Below are positions 33,035-42,470 of a stretch of DNA of 62,815 bases, one piece after another; position 1 is the stretch's first letter; each line of letters starts with the position of its first letter. The notes below the pieces were generated by a model, which saw only the letters and a program-made list of their open reading frames with translations, was not told the DNA's origin and did not search any database. The DNA lies in assembly GCA_023411795.1 (NCBI GenBank), contig JAEYOK010000024.1, positions 1 through 62,815 on the forward strand. Reading direction: 5' to 3'. This DNA comes from Bacillota bacterium. Its GTDB lineage: Bacteria > Bacillota > Clostridia > DSM-8532. Position numbers and translations under genes: made by a program.

Positions 33035-34975
33035 TCATCCAATATGCCTAATTTGATATGATACATTCTTATTTTTGATGAAATCAATAAAATCCGTCGG
33101 CGGAAGTGGTTTGGAGAAGTAGTACCCCTGTAGGTAATTCACACCGAGCTTCTCAAGTACATCAGCTTGTTCCTTGGTTTCCACTCCTTCGGCAATCATC
33201 TCGATATTCAGGCTCTTTATCATAGCAATGGTACTTTCCAATGTCACCCTACCATAATCACTTTTGAAATAATTCCAGACGAGATGCTTGTCCAGTTTTA
33301 CAAAATGAAACGGAAGTTCAAGAATATAGTTAACATTGGAATAACCACTTCCATAATCATCAAGGGCAAAGAACATTCCGTGCTTCTCCATCTCCTGAAA
33401 CAGAATACGTAAAACTTCCGGTGTTTTGACTGCAACTGTTTCAGTAATCTCAAGGCATATTTGGTTTGGGCTAATCTGATATTTTTTCATCATAGAAAAT
33501 AATTGCTCTTGCAGACTTCTTTGCATACATTGTACCACTGAGAGGTTTACCTCTATGTACTGTATTCCTGCCGTATTAATTCTTGTATTCTTAAAAAAAG
33601 AACATACCATTTCAAATATCTGCATACCAAGCTTGGTAATTGTTCCATCGCGCTCTGTTAAGGGGATAAACTCGTCGGGAGGAATAAAGCCAAGTTCCGG
33701 GTCTCTTAACCGAACAAGCGCTTCTGCTGAAAAAAAACGTTTATCTTTAACCGAATAAATAGGTTGATAATAAACTTCAAAGGAATGGTTGACCATTGCA
33801 TGAGTAATCGCTTTCCTGACTTGCTGCTCACGTTTATAACTGTTGAAACTGATTTCACTGATGTCGGACTGCTTATCACTTTGAGAATATGGGGAAACAA
33901 TCAAATGATCAATATAATCACATACATCTGAATACTCGTTAATGTGTTCAGGGAGTTTAATTTGCCAAATTCTTGCCGATAGCTTGATATTTATATCGTT
34001 AATATGCCAATTATCCACAAATCGGTTAGCGACTTTATTCCTTATCTCTGAATATCGGTTATCAAAATGTTTTGTAGAAAGTAATGCATAGCAGCCATCT
34101 CTTATATAGAAGTTTTCATCTGCTTTCAACTCGTCACGGATAAAAAGGGCTACCTCTTTAATAATATTTTTCAAATAGACATACCCCAGAGTATAATTGA
34201 TACGGGTTGTATCCTCTAGCATTATTAGAGTAATAGAAGCAGATGTGTTGGCTTTATATATAATCTGAAGCCTTTCATAAAAAGTGTTTTGATTGTACAT
34301 CTGTGTCGTTCCGTCAATGACCTCATTTCGGTTTTGAAGGACCATAATAAGAATCAACTCACAGACAGCGGTGTAAAAGCTCTGAACAAGATATTGAGGA
34401 TATAAGGTCTGCACATACAAGCTTATCACATAAACAAAAATGAAGGAACCCACTGCCCGGGATACAGTACGATCCACTATCTTCATATAACGGAAGGCAT
34501 AAATGGTCCAAAACACCATAGTTGTTAACGCCATGATATACAGTATTGCCAGTCCTGTCCCTCGATGATAAACCAGGTTGGTATCAATATCAAACATTTT
34601 GCGGGTAAAGGGGTTAAGAAGTATCATTAAGTTTGTTAATATAAAAGGCAGAAAAATAAATAATTTTTTCCACAGAGGCAAGTGCTTCTCTATTCCGGTC
34701 AGTATCAATACATAAATGGTATAGATATACACCTTATTATTGTTTAAAAGATAATAGAGATTTGTAACAAAAAAACTATACCATTGAGAATATATTTCAG
34801 GGTGGCCGATTGACAGAGAGCTTGCTATATCTAAAGCTGTGGTCAGCAAGCTGTTGATAAGCATAACAAATAATACCTTGCTTTTGGAATCACGAAGATT
34901 CTTAAAAAATATAAATACAGCAAGGTTTATGATGTTAAGTAAAAGAGCAACATAATCATATTGCAGTATATACAT
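33035..34975 (-). CDS. 7TM-GGDEF-like-EAL c-di-GMP phosphodiesterase
   Basis: 646 residues with about seven N-terminal helices, a degenerate GGDEF-like domain (about 230-380) and an EAL domain (about 400-640). The EAL active site is intact: EALVRL, VNLS, LEITE, DDYGSGYSN, VKLDK, AEGVET and the final QGYYFSKPL. It should hydrolyse c-di-GMP at the membrane in response to a signal sensed by the 7TM part. The next gene is a paralogue that has lost the catalytic residues, suggesting a duplicated pair in which one partner regulates the other. Confidence 0.88.
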   Translation of the reverse strand: MYILQYDYVALLLNIINLAVFIFFKNLRDSKSKVLFVMLINSLLTTALDIASSLSIGHPEIYSQWYSFFVTNLYYLLNNNKVYIYTIYVLILTGIEKHLPLWKKLFIFLPFILTNLMILLNPFTRKMFDIDTNLVYHRGTGLAILYIMALTTMVFWTIYAFRYMKIVDRTVSRAVGSFIFVYVISLYVQTLYPQYLVQSFYTAVCELILIMVLQNRNEVIDGTTQMYNQNTFYERLQIIYKANTSASITLIMLEDTTRINYTLGYVYLKNIIKEVALFIRDELKADENFYIRDGCYALLSTKHFDNRYSEIRNKVANRFVDNWHINDINIKLSARIWQIKLPEHINEYSDVCDYIDHLIVSPYSQSDKQSDISEISFNSYKREQQVRKAITHAMVNHSFEVYYQPIYSVKDKRFFSAEALVRLRDPELGFIPPDEFIPLTERDGTITKLGMQIFEMVCSFFKNTRINTAGIQYIEVNLSVVQCMQRSLQEQLFSMMKKYQISPNQICLEITETVAVKTPEVLRILFQEMEKHGMFFALDDYGSGYSNVNYILELPFHFVKLDKHLVWNYFKSDYGRVTLESTIAMIKSLNIEMIAEGVETKEQADVLEKLGVNYLQGYYFSKPLPPTDFIDFIKNKNVSYQIRHIG

Positions 34976-35154
34976 GGTTTATCCCAATCCTTTGGCATTA
35001 TGCTTTTTAGCATCCTGCAATGTCATATAATAATACGAATTCCAGTATATTTTGCTATATTACTTATATATTTGCCCTTTTATCAATGCCATAAACGCTT
35101 ATTTTTCATCTTCATCTTATTTTGCTAAACATATCCGTCATCAATATGCTTGTA

Positions 35155-35925
35155 CTATTCCCAAACATAACTTGTCATTGTCAATGACCCAAGCTCACAG
35201 GATTTATTAAAAACACTGACCTTGTCATCTGCATCTACAGCTCCGAGCACATAAAGCAAAGGATAAAAATGATCCGGGGTTGGTACTGCGAGCTTAGCAA
35301 TATCAAGTATTTCATTAAATCTCAGAATATTATTGTGATTCTTCTTTGAAATATTTTCGTATATAAAATCATCGAATTTATATGCCCAATCAAAGCCCTT
35401 ATTTCCCATATCCCAATCGACTAATCTTAAATTGTGAACTATATTACCTGAACCAAATATAAGAACACCTTTATCCCTTAAGCTCCTTAATTCCCTACCT
35501 ATTTTGTAATGTGTTTCAGGAGGAGCACCGGCATCTATACTTATTTGAAATACCGGTACATCTCTATCCGGATACATATGAACTAATACCGACCATGTCC
35601 CATGGTCAATTCCCCAAGAATTATCATATTCCGTCTCCTTTGAAATCAGCTCCTTAGAGAGCTTAGCAATGCCGGGTGAGCCGGGCGGATTGTAGATAAC
35701 TTCATATAACTCTTTTGGAAAACCATACATATCATATACCGTCCTGGGTGATTCCCCATTCATAATTTTAGTACCCTTTGTATACCAATGGGCTGATATT
35801 GATAATATTACATCCGGTTTTGGTATCCTTTCAGCTATCTCTCTCCAGGTCCTAGAATATTCATTATCTTCAATTGCATTCATTGGTGACCCATGACCTA
35901 CAAAAATAGTCGGCATCTTTGACAT
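35155..35925 (-). CDS. ygiD: DODA-type extradiol ring-opening dioxygenase (YgiD-like)
   Basis: 256 residues of the LigB superfamily, class III extradiol dioxygenase. Metal-ligand regions are visible as FVGHGSPMNA (His), ISAHWYT (His), DHGTWSVL (Asp-His) and GSGNIVHNLR (His). E. coli YgiD opens the ring of DOPA in vitro. The physiological role in an anaerobe is unclear. The gene stands alone between the EAL pair and hypB, with its own short upstream region. I see no terminator on either side that is specific to it. Confidence 0.85.
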   Translation of the reverse strand: MSKMPTIFVGHGSPMNAIEDNEYSRTWREIAERIPKPDVILSISAHWYTKGTKIMNGESPRTVYDMYGFPKELYEVIYNPPGSPGIAKLSKELISKETEYDNSWGIDHGTWSVLVHMYPDRDVPVFQISIDAGAPPETHYKIGRELRSLRDKGVLIFGSGNIVHNLRLVDWDMGNKGFDWAYKFDDFIYENISKKNHNNILRFNEILDIAKLAVPTPDHFYPLLYVLGAVDADDKVSVFNKSCELGSLTMTSYVWE

Positions 35926-36032
35926 TATTTCTCACATTCCTCTCTAAGTTTCCCTTCGTCAATTTATGTTTTCTGTTAAGAATATTGTATAACAGAATAT
36001 AAAGTATTTTGACTATTATTTTTACTATTAAC

Positions 36033-36075
36033 AAAAAGGGGTAGTTCCATAATAATACTATTTTGAAACAACCCC
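36033..36075 (-). terminator. Intrinsic terminator of the hypA-hypB transcript
   Basis: GGGGTAGTTCC (36038-36048) pairs with GAAACAACCCC (36065-36075) with small mismatches; minus-strand T-run at 36037-36033. It stands 33 bp past the hypB stop. Confidence 0.7.
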
Positions 36076-36107
36076 AAATAACTTAATCTATCCGATATAA
36101 ATTTGAA

Positions 36108-36779
36108 TCAAGCCTTATTCCAGTCAATTACTTGCTGCCTAAGCCAATCTGTCCACGCTTCCATTCCTTCACCTGTCTTGGCTGATATAGGGAAAATTTT
36201 CAGCTTAGGATTGCGCATATGTGCGTATTCCTTGACCTTATCCATATCGAAATCAAAATATGGCATTACATCAATTTTATTAATGATAAGAACATCACAT
36301 ACGGTAAATATCAGCGGATACTTAAGAGGCTTATCATGTCCCTCAGGTACCGAGAGAATCATCACGTTCTTTACTGCTCCGGTATCGAACTCGGCAGGAC
36401 AAACCAAGTTGCCCACGTTTTCCAGCACTACCAGGTCCAGATCCTCTGTTCCGATCTCTTTTAGACCCTGTTCGGTCATGCCGGCATCCAGATGGCACAT
36501 ACCCCCGGTATGGAGCTGAATGGATTTCACTCCGGTTGTAGCGATTTTTTCAGCATCTACAGCAGAGTCAATATCGGCCTCCATTACGCCGATGCGTATC
36601 TCATCTTTGAGCGTTTCGATGGTACGCATAAGCGTAGTGGTTTTTCCACTTCCGGGAGAAGACATAAGGTTAAGCAGGAAGGTTTTTTCCTTCTTCAATG
36701 CCGAGCGGACACGTTCTGCTTCCTTGTCGTTATCTGCAAAAATGCTCTCTTTTATTTCTATAATCCTGACTTTTTCCAT
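36108..36779 (-). CDS. hypB: Hydrogenase nickel incorporation GTPase HypB
   Basis: About 223 residues from the ATG at 36779 (AGGGGGGAA in front). G1 loop SSPGSGKTTTLM, switch region with GGMCHLDAGM (Cys-His that bind the bridging nickel or zinc), VLENVGNLVCP and the G4 motif NKIDVMP. HypB hydrolyses GTP to load nickel into the large subunit of NiFe hydrogenase together with HypA, encoded just upstream. There is no N-terminal His-rich nickel store. No hydrogenase structural gene lies in the window, so the client is elsewhere, or the pair serves another nickel enzyme such as a CO dehydrogenase. Confidence 0.93.
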   Translation of the reverse strand: MEKVRIIEIKESIFADNDKEAERVRSALKKEKTFLLNLMSSPGSGKTTTLMRTIETLKDEIRIGVMEADIDSAVDAEKIATTGVKSIQLHTGGMCHLDAGMTEQGLKEIGTEDLDLVVLENVGNLVCPAEFDTGAVKNVMILSVPEGHDKPLKYPLIFTVCDVLIINKIDVMPYFDFDMDKVKEYAHMRNPKLKIFPISAKTGEGMEAWTDWLRQQVIDWNKA

Positions 36780-36792
36780 ATCAAATTCCCCC

Positions 36793-37137
36793 CTAACAAG
36801 CTTCAATGTTTTTCATATTGATTTCATTTCCCTGTACAAGTTGAGTCTGTTCGCTGCCACAGAATGGGCATTTTCGTCCATACTGTACTGTCTCGTAGGT
36901 CTTCTTGCAACTATCACAAAGGGTCACCGCAGGTATTGTGTCAATAATGAGTTCTGTATCCTTTAGCAGCTCGGTCTTCTTCACTGCCCAATTCCAACAG
37001 TCAATGAGCTCCTTCGTCACTACACCGGATACCTCGCCCAATTCCAAAGTAACTGCTGTAACATTCGTGAGCATATTTTCACTGCCTACACGTTCCACGG
37101 TCTTTATGATATGGAAGACCATTCCCAATTCGTGCAT
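36793..37137 (-). CDS. hypA: Hydrogenase nickel metallochaperone HypA
   Basis: 114 residues with the diagnostic N terminus MHELGM, whose His2 binds nickel, and a zinc site built from two CxxC pairs (CDSC at about 74-77 and CPFC at about 91-94). It is coupled to hypB (13 bp gap) and begins immediately after the stop of the oxidoreductase gene, so all three are in one transcript. Confidence 0.93.
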   Translation of the reverse strand: MHELGMVFHIIKTVERVGSENMLTNVTAVTLELGEVSGVVTKELIDCWNWAVKKTELLKDTELIIDTIPAVTLCDSCKKTYETVQYGRKCPFCGSEQTQLVQGNEINMKNIEAC

Positions 37138-37138
37138 C

Positions 37139-39919
37139 TTACTTACCCTTCTTACTTCTGAACTTAATCTTAATAGCGCGCTTGATCATATTCGGGAGTA
37201 TAATTTTCAACTTGTCATCGGAGTTCACCATGGTGCTACATTCGGGCAGTTCACGGTGTAGGTGGATAGCGTCGAATGCGCACTTAGTAGTACAAATACC
37301 ACATCCGATACACTTATTCGGATCAACCACCGATGCGCCGCAGCTAAGGCAACGAGCGGTCTCTGCTTTCACCTGCTCCTCAGTAAAACCAATACGATTA
37401 TCCCTGAAGGTCTTAGCCAACGCTTCGTTATAGCCGACGCGTTGTCTCGGAGTGTTATCAAAGTTCTCCATATCAAGGGCTAAATTGTTTTTGTCTAATT
37501 CCTTGAACTGCCTACGATTGCGTCCGATAGTGAGGCTGGTGTTAGGTTGTACAAATCGGTGCAACGAGATAGCGCCTTCTTTTCCTGCTGCTATGGCATC
37601 GATAACAAATTTTTGACCTGTATAAGCATCTCCTCCAACGAAGATATCGGGATCTGAAGTCTGATATGTTACAGGATCGGCCTTTACGGTGCCATTAGAG
37701 TTGAACTCAACCTTAGTATCAACAAGCATTTGCTGCCAATCGGCCTTCTGACCTATACAGTATAAAACGGTAGTACACTCTTCAGTTTCGGTGATGCTTT
37801 CGTCATAAGTAGGTGCGAAACGACCCTCACTATTCTTCACAGACAAACACTTTTTAAATGTAATACCGGTAGTTTTACCATTTTCGGAGAGGACTTTTAC
37901 AGGACCCCATCCAGCTTTAATTATTATGCCCTCATGCTCGCACTCGCTGCGGTCTTCCTCACCACACGGCATCTCATCATAACCTTCGAGACAGTACATG
38001 GTAACACTCTCAGCATTGCAGCGAACGGCAGTACGTGCCACATCGCAGGCAACATTACCGCCTCCTATAACAACTACCTTACCCGAGAGTTTACCTTCGC
38101 CGGAAAGGTTTACATCGCGTATAAAATCGATACCGGCAATTACACCTTCACTATCCTCACCTGGAATATTCAGTTTGCCTCCGCTTTGGAGACCTACAGC
38201 CACATAGAAGCCCTTATATCCCATACGGCGCAGTTCGGGGATGGTAACATCCTTGCCAACCTCGACGCCGCACTTGAACTCAACACCCATCTGACGCAGA
38301 ATATCGATTTCAGCATCCACGACATCTTTTTCCAGACGGAAGCTGGGTATTCCATTCATTAACATACCACCGGGTCTGCACTCCTTCTCGAACACAGTAG
38401 GCTTGTATCCCTTCTCTGCGAGATAATATGCACAGCTCATGCCGGCCGGGCCACCACCGATAATGGCGATTTTCTCATCAAAACCTCCGCCAATCTTAGG
38501 AATGACTGGGTCGGGAATGAAGCGTGTATTCGTATCCAAATCCAGTTGGGCAATGAAGCGCTTAACTTCATCAACAGCAACAGCCTGATCCACGGTACCA
38601 CGGGTACATGCATCCTCACAACGACGGTTACAGATTCGACCGCAGACTGCCGGGAAAGGATTCTCACGCTTGATTAGCTGTAATGCTTCACGGTACTTGC
38701 CCTGGGCTGCCAGATTCAAATAACCCTGTACGGCAATATGTGCGGGGCAGGCAGTCTTACAGGGTGATGTTCCGGTATCATAGCAATTTATGCGATTTTT
38801 ATCGCGGTAATCTACACTCCATTTTTCCGGTCCCCAAGGTGTCAAATCAGGAAGTTCCACACGTGGATATTCTATCTGACCATCCTTTGTACACAATTTC
38901 TGACCTAATTTAACGGCACCTGCAGGGCAATACTCAACACAGCGGCCACAGGCAACACATTTGTCAGTCTCTACTTTTGCTATGTAAGCACTACGGCTTA
39001 AGTTTGGAGTGTTAAAGAGTTGAGATGTACGCAAAGCGTTACATATGTTTACATTACAATTACATATAGCGAAAATTTTATGCTCTCCGTCTATATTTGT
39101 AATCTGATGGACGAAACCATTTTCTTCGGCCTGTTTGAGAATATCAAGAACTTCGTCGTAACTTATGTACTCACCGCGATCTGTCTCGACAACATAGTCA
39201 GCCATATCGCCCACGGCGATGCACCAGCTATCCGGATCGTCACCACAGCCTTCGCCCAGCTTGGCACGGCTGGCACGACAGGAGCACATACTCTTGGCAT
39301 ACTTACCTTCATATTTTTTCAGCCAGTGTGAAATATGTTCTACGCTTACAGATTGATTTTCTGTCTCAATGGCCTTTTCCACCGGTATAACATGCATACC
39401 TATTCCCGCGCCTCCGGGTGGTACCATAGGTGTGATTTTCTCCAGCGGAATAAATGTCATGCGTTCGAAAAATAATGCAACTTCGGGATTCTCTTCAATC
39501 TGGGATTTGCGCATATTAAGGAACTCTGCACTACCGGGAACAAAAAGCGGCAACACATATTGCTTTTCATGCTTGGGATTTTCCCAATTGTACTCGATGA
39601 GGCCAATATATGCCATCTCATTTAACATCTTCTCCAGATATTTTTCATCCTTACCTGTTATTTTCACAAGTTCCGGAAGAGTCTTGGGCTTACGTATCCC
39701 CATTTTTAGAGCGATATCAGCCATTTCATCGGTAACTAAGCTAGCGAGCCCCCAATATTCGGGATCATTACCTGTTATGCCTTTCAATCTTGCAGGAATA
39801 CGGGAAGTAATCATCCTGCCAAGCTTAATGATTTTCTCTCGAGGTGCTTCAGTTCGGGGAATCTCAAAAGACAACTTGCTCTCATCGAATGGCATGCCGG
39901 ATTCGGTTTGCTTAATCAT
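37139..39919 (-). CDS. Large ferredoxin-fused GltD-type FAD/NAD(P)H oxidoreductase
   Basis: 926 residues with four parts. Residues 1 to about 290 contain a helical region and a Cys-rich module (CSCRASRAKLGEGC; CNCNVNIC). About 300-340 is a dicluster-type ferredoxin start (DKCVACGRCVEYCPAGAV). About 375-790 is a GltD-like flavoprotein: CPAHIAVQGYLNLAAQG, CGRICNRRCEDAC, FAD loop IIGGGPAGMSCAYYLAEKG and NAD(P) loop VIGGGNVACDVARTA. A C-terminal ferredoxin (CIGCGICTTKCAFDAIHL) follows. Such proteins pass electrons between NAD(P)H and ferredoxin-linked enzymes. It is directly followed by hypA-hypB and preceded by a FadR-type regulator, hinting at a hydrogenase- or formate-linked redox regulon. Confidence 0.85.
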   Translation of the reverse strand: MIKQTESGMPFDESKLSFEIPRTEAPREKIIKLGRMITSRIPARLKGITGNDPEYWGLASLVTDEMADIALKMGIRKPKTLPELVKITGKDEKYLEKMLNEMAYIGLIEYNWENPKHEKQYVLPLFVPGSAEFLNMRKSQIEENPEVALFFERMTFIPLEKITPMVPPGGAGIGMHVIPVEKAIETENQSVSVEHISHWLKKYEGKYAKSMCSCRASRAKLGEGCGDDPDSWCIAVGDMADYVVETDRGEYISYDEVLDILKQAEENGFVHQITNIDGEHKIFAICNCNVNICNALRTSQLFNTPNLSRSAYIAKVETDKCVACGRCVEYCPAGAVKLGQKLCTKDGQIEYPRVELPDLTPWGPEKWSVDYRDKNRINCYDTGTSPCKTACPAHIAVQGYLNLAAQGKYREALQLIKRENPFPAVCGRICNRRCEDACTRGTVDQAVAVDEVKRFIAQLDLDTNTRFIPDPVIPKIGGGFDEKIAIIGGGPAGMSCAYYLAEKGYKPTVFEKECRPGGMLMNGIPSFRLEKDVVDAEIDILRQMGVEFKCGVEVGKDVTIPELRRMGYKGFYVAVGLQSGGKLNIPGEDSEGVIAGIDFIRDVNLSGEGKLSGKVVVIGGGNVACDVARTAVRCNAESVTMYCLEGYDEMPCGEEDRSECEHEGIIIKAGWGPVKVLSENGKTTGITFKKCLSVKNSEGRFAPTYDESITETEECTTVLYCIGQKADWQQMLVDTKVEFNSNGTVKADPVTYQTSDPDIFVGGDAYTGQKFVIDAIAAGKEGAISLHRFVQPNTSLTIGRNRRQFKELDKNNLALDMENFDNTPRQRVGYNEALAKTFRDNRIGFTEEQVKAETARCLSCGASVVDPNKCIGCGICTTKCAFDAIHLHRELPECSTMVNSDDKLKIILPNMIKRAIKIKFRSKKGK

Positions 39920-40030
39920 AATTGTTTTCTCCTTCTCTTGATTATTAGCATATAAGACGCATTATTGCGTCAAAAATCGTGGTTTTATATAAAATCGTTC
40001 CTCTGACAGATTTCACATACCAATTATCGA

Positions 40031-40735
40031 TTATTCAAGATGGGCCAGATAATCCACAATACCCTCAGCCAGTAGATTATAAGCACCATCCCCGTCACCG
40101 GCTTGAATCAGTTCAATAAATTGCTCCAAACGGTCAATTGCAAAAGAAGCACCATAAATACGTAGATAATTAGTCCAAAATGCGATGGAAATATCGTGAA
40201 CGGTATTCATAAAAAGCGTCAGAATACTCTTGCCGCTTAAAATACATATTTCACGATGCCATAGGAAAAAGCGTTCTGCCAGCTCTTCCTCATCTGTGCT
40301 TTGACAATTGTTACGTATATCTTCGGTTATAGATCTTAAATTGTTAATATCATCAGTAGTGTGGTTCAGACTAAGCACACGAAATGCCATACCCTCGATA
40401 GCAAGACGAAGGTCCAGGATGGCTATAGTAATCTCACGGCTTAACTCATTCCCATTAAAATGAACAATGGCATTAAGAGTTTCGATATTGCCGGTTTTCA
40501 TATAGTCAGTTACGAAAAGACCAGATTTAGGTCTACCTTCTATTAATCCCATATCTTCAAGTTTTTCAAATCCAGAATGAACTACCGTCTTTCCAATACC
40601 CATCTCAGATGCCAAATCTCGCTCCGAGGGTAGCTTATCCCCTGGATTCCATTTTCCTGAAAGGATTCCTCCGGTAATCTTTTCTACAAAAATTTCTTTA
40701 TTTGTTTTTGCAGATTTCTTATAAACATGAATCAT
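40031..40735 (-). CDS. GntR-family regulator, FadR subfamily
   Basis: 234 residues. N-terminal winged helix ILSGKWNPGDKLPSERDLASEMGIGKTVVHSGFEKLEDMGLIEGRPKSG; C-terminal all-helical FCD ligand domain with conserved acidic/His positions (DLRLAIEGMAF, FFLWHREI, MNTVHDIS) that normally bind a metal and an organic acid. Its own promoter region carries a FadR-type palindrome at 40771-40787. It lies 111 bp upstream of the oxidoreductase-hypA-hypB genes on the same strand and probably controls them. Confidence 0.88.
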   Translation of the reverse strand: MIHVYKKSAKTNKEIFVEKITGGILSGKWNPGDKLPSERDLASEMGIGKTVVHSGFEKLEDMGLIEGRPKSGLFVTDYMKTGNIETLNAIVHFNGNELSREITIAILDLRLAIEGMAFRVLSLNHTTDDINNLRSITEDIRNNCQSTDEEELAERFFLWHREICILSGKSILTLFMNTVHDISIAFWTNYLRIYGASFAIDRLEQFIELIQAGDGDGAYNLLAEGIVDYLAHLE

Positions 40736-40765
40736 TAATAGCTCCTATGAGCATTGATATCATAT

Positions 40766-40787
40766 ATTATATCTGGTCGGACCAGAT
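40766..40787. promoter_or_regulatory. FadR-type operator overlapping the promoter of the GntR gene
   Basis: ATCTGGTC-G-GACCAGAT (40771-40787) is a perfect 8-bp inverted repeat containing TGGTnnnACCA, the core recognised by FadR-type GntR proteins. A TATAAT (minus strand, 40771-40766) directly abuts it, so binding would block the promoter. Confidence 0.8.
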
Positions 40788-40849
40788 TAATATAATTTTA
40801 ACAAACTTATTTCATTGTGTCAAATATACTATTTTTATTCGCATTTCTC

Positions 40850-41335
40850 TTACCTTGTATTAATACACTTGAGCACCGGTTCGAGATTTTCCTCTTTTAC
40901 TCCGTCAAAACCGTTTTCAATAGTTGCGATTGATTCATTGGTTCTTTCATCCTTGTCCTTACGGTTCTTTAGTATCTTTACAAACATTGATAGCATGATT
41001 TTATCCATACCCTTTAGTTCTTTCAAAGGGAAGCACCCGCCGCGCAAATAAAAAAACGGCAGGTTATCTATCTTATTTCTTGCAAGTACTGTTTCCGTAC
41101 TGGGCTCAGCAGTTCGCCCGGTACCCGATCCACAGACAACCTTAATGTTATACTTACGCATTTTATCAAGGCCTTGTATCTTCCCTACCTTCATCCAGCC
41201 AAGAAAAATAATCTCTTCATCATTTCTAATCTTTAAAAATTCCTTTACTTGGTAAGCCTTGAATCCTGTCTTTGCGGCAAGGATGTCAGCATACCTCTTG
41301 GTGAAACCTGTCTTTGATTCATAAACAATTATCAT
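40850..41335 (-). CDS. Flavodoxin-domain protein
   Basis: 161 residues. It begins MIIVYESKTGFTKRYADILA, the FMN phosphate-binding loop of flavodoxins, followed by IIFLGWMKVGKIQGLDKM and CGSGTG, as in flavodoxin-like proteins related to protoporphyrinogen oxidase HemG. It is probably a small electron carrier or sensor. GGAGAAAG precedes the ATG. It is on the same strand as the cyclase-like gene upstream, with a tiny candidate ORF between. Confidence 0.8.
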   Translation of the reverse strand: MIIVYESKTGFTKRYADILAAKTGFKAYQVKEFLKIRNDEEIIFLGWMKVGKIQGLDKMRKYNIKVVCGSGTGRTAEPSTETVLARNKIDNLPFFYLRGGCFPLKELKGMDKIMLSMFVKILKNRKDKDERTNESIATIENGFDGVKEENLEPVLKCINTR

Positions 41336-41361
41336 TTCTCTTTCTCCTTTCTGAGTTATTA

Positions 41362-41442
41362 TTATTTTTCCCTTAATGCTACTATTAGGACTCCTTGTGG
41401 TAGATATTCTTTTACCAGTCTTATTACATCAGTAAGTCTCAT
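41362..41442 (-). CDS. Candidate 26-residue small protein
   Basis: An ATG (41442) to TAA frame encodes MRLTDVIRLVKEYLPQGVLI plus VALREK, with AAGGA about 12 bases upstream. It fills the only gap between the cyclase-like gene and the flavodoxin gene. It could be a real small amphipathic peptide or the tail of a lost gene. No homologue is recognised. Confidence 0.3.
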   Translation of the reverse strand: MRLTDVIRLVKEYLPQGVLIVALREK

Positions 41443-41478
41443 TCTACTTATTTCCTTGTAGTTTTATTCTTGGGCTAT

Positions 41479-42310
41479 CTATATTTGAATATTTTGTACA
41501 ATCTCATTAAAACGTTTGGTTGCCAAAGCACTTGTTTTGCCTTTTATGCAAAAAGATAGCCCAGCAAGCTTTGGTACAACACGCTCAACTATAATCTGCC
41601 CATCTTTCATTTTTGATTTCAATGTTTCAAAGGCTTCGAGAAACCGTTTATCGTTCTTTGCCCGGTTGTAAAATGACAAAACATAGACATACACAAAAAG
41701 GTTGTAGTTTCTGAAGGGATATTCGACCTGCATAAATAATGTGCCAATTCCATAATGGCAAGGTCCGATAGGCTTCCGAATATTCCAGTGTTCCAATAAA
41801 AAATCCACAGCCTTGTCAAGTGCGGGTTCATTGTTGCAATAACTACTAAAACGAAAAGCATTTAGAGCAGTAAGTGTTGGAAAAGGGTTCGAATATTCGG
41901 TTTCAGGACCTCGACCAAAGAAGAATTTATTACATCGCCACCCACCATCTGAATATTGAATATCCAAAAGATGATGGAATGTTTTTTGCAGCTTGGCATC
42001 TGATGCTAAACCCATGTGGCAAAGCGTATTGGCGGCATTAATCGTCTGACAGGGATAAATGGAACCTTCAGGATACAACTTAAATCGTCCATCCTCCCGC
42101 CAAGTGCTGAAAATTAACTCCGCAATATCTTTCAAGATAGGTTCTGTAGGCCTCATGCCTAATTCTAATAAATACATTGCGCTTTCTAAAGTTGAGAATG
42201 GTGCCCCCTTGATTAAGCGCTTATGGTGTCGTCCAATAATCCGCTCCGTTATCATACCTATGAGACAGTATCGCTTCAACATCAGACGCATATTGATCAC
42301 TATCAGTCAT
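41479..42310 (-). pseudogene. Terpene-cyclase/prenyltransferase-like protein, frameshifted near its 5' end
   Basis: The body (to about 42220) is a helical alpha/alpha-barrel protein of the squalene-cyclase/prenyltransferase-repeat kind with a QYSDGGW motif (a QW-type repeat) and STWREDGRFKLYPEG. Its natural start is an ATG at 42310 with AAGGA in front. That frame reads MTDSDQYASDVEAILSHRYD and on through NGADYWTTP, then hits TAA at 42223-42221, while the body continues in another frame from KRLIKGAPFSTLES. A change of one or two bases at about 42220-42226 would join them. The frame opening at 42300 in the body frame has no ribosome site. It is either a recent mutation or a sequencing error. 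Confidence 0.7.
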
Positions 42311-42359
42311 ATTATAATCCTTTTCAATGAAATACTTGGCTTGGCAATCACTATTTGAA

Positions 42360-42470
42360 TTAATCTCTTTGTGCACCCGACTCCCATTCATATTTAGCAA
42401 GGCAGGTAATATAGTTCTTCCCTCTTATAAGCCAGTACTCTAAGTAGGTTAAGAATAATATACATAGGAT
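42360..42470 (-). pseudogene. Possible C-terminal relic of a lost gene
   Basis: A frame without start codon or ribosome site runs 36 codons to TAA (42362-42360) and reads ...YLEYWLIRGKNYITCLAKYE followed by WESGAQRD. Composition looks protein-like, and it ends 50 bp before the cyclase start on the same strand. The remaining DNA to 42588 shows nothing else. Confidence 0.3.

Noticed and set aside
33007..33087. Extended N terminus of the second EAL protein
   Set aside because: It would overlap the upstream gene by 53 bases, and the TTG at 33006 has a strong AAGGGAGGA site.
39956..39971. GACGC/GCGTC hairpin as the terminator of the FadR-like gene
   Set aside because: The T-run is on the wrong side for the minus strand and the stem is only five pairs.
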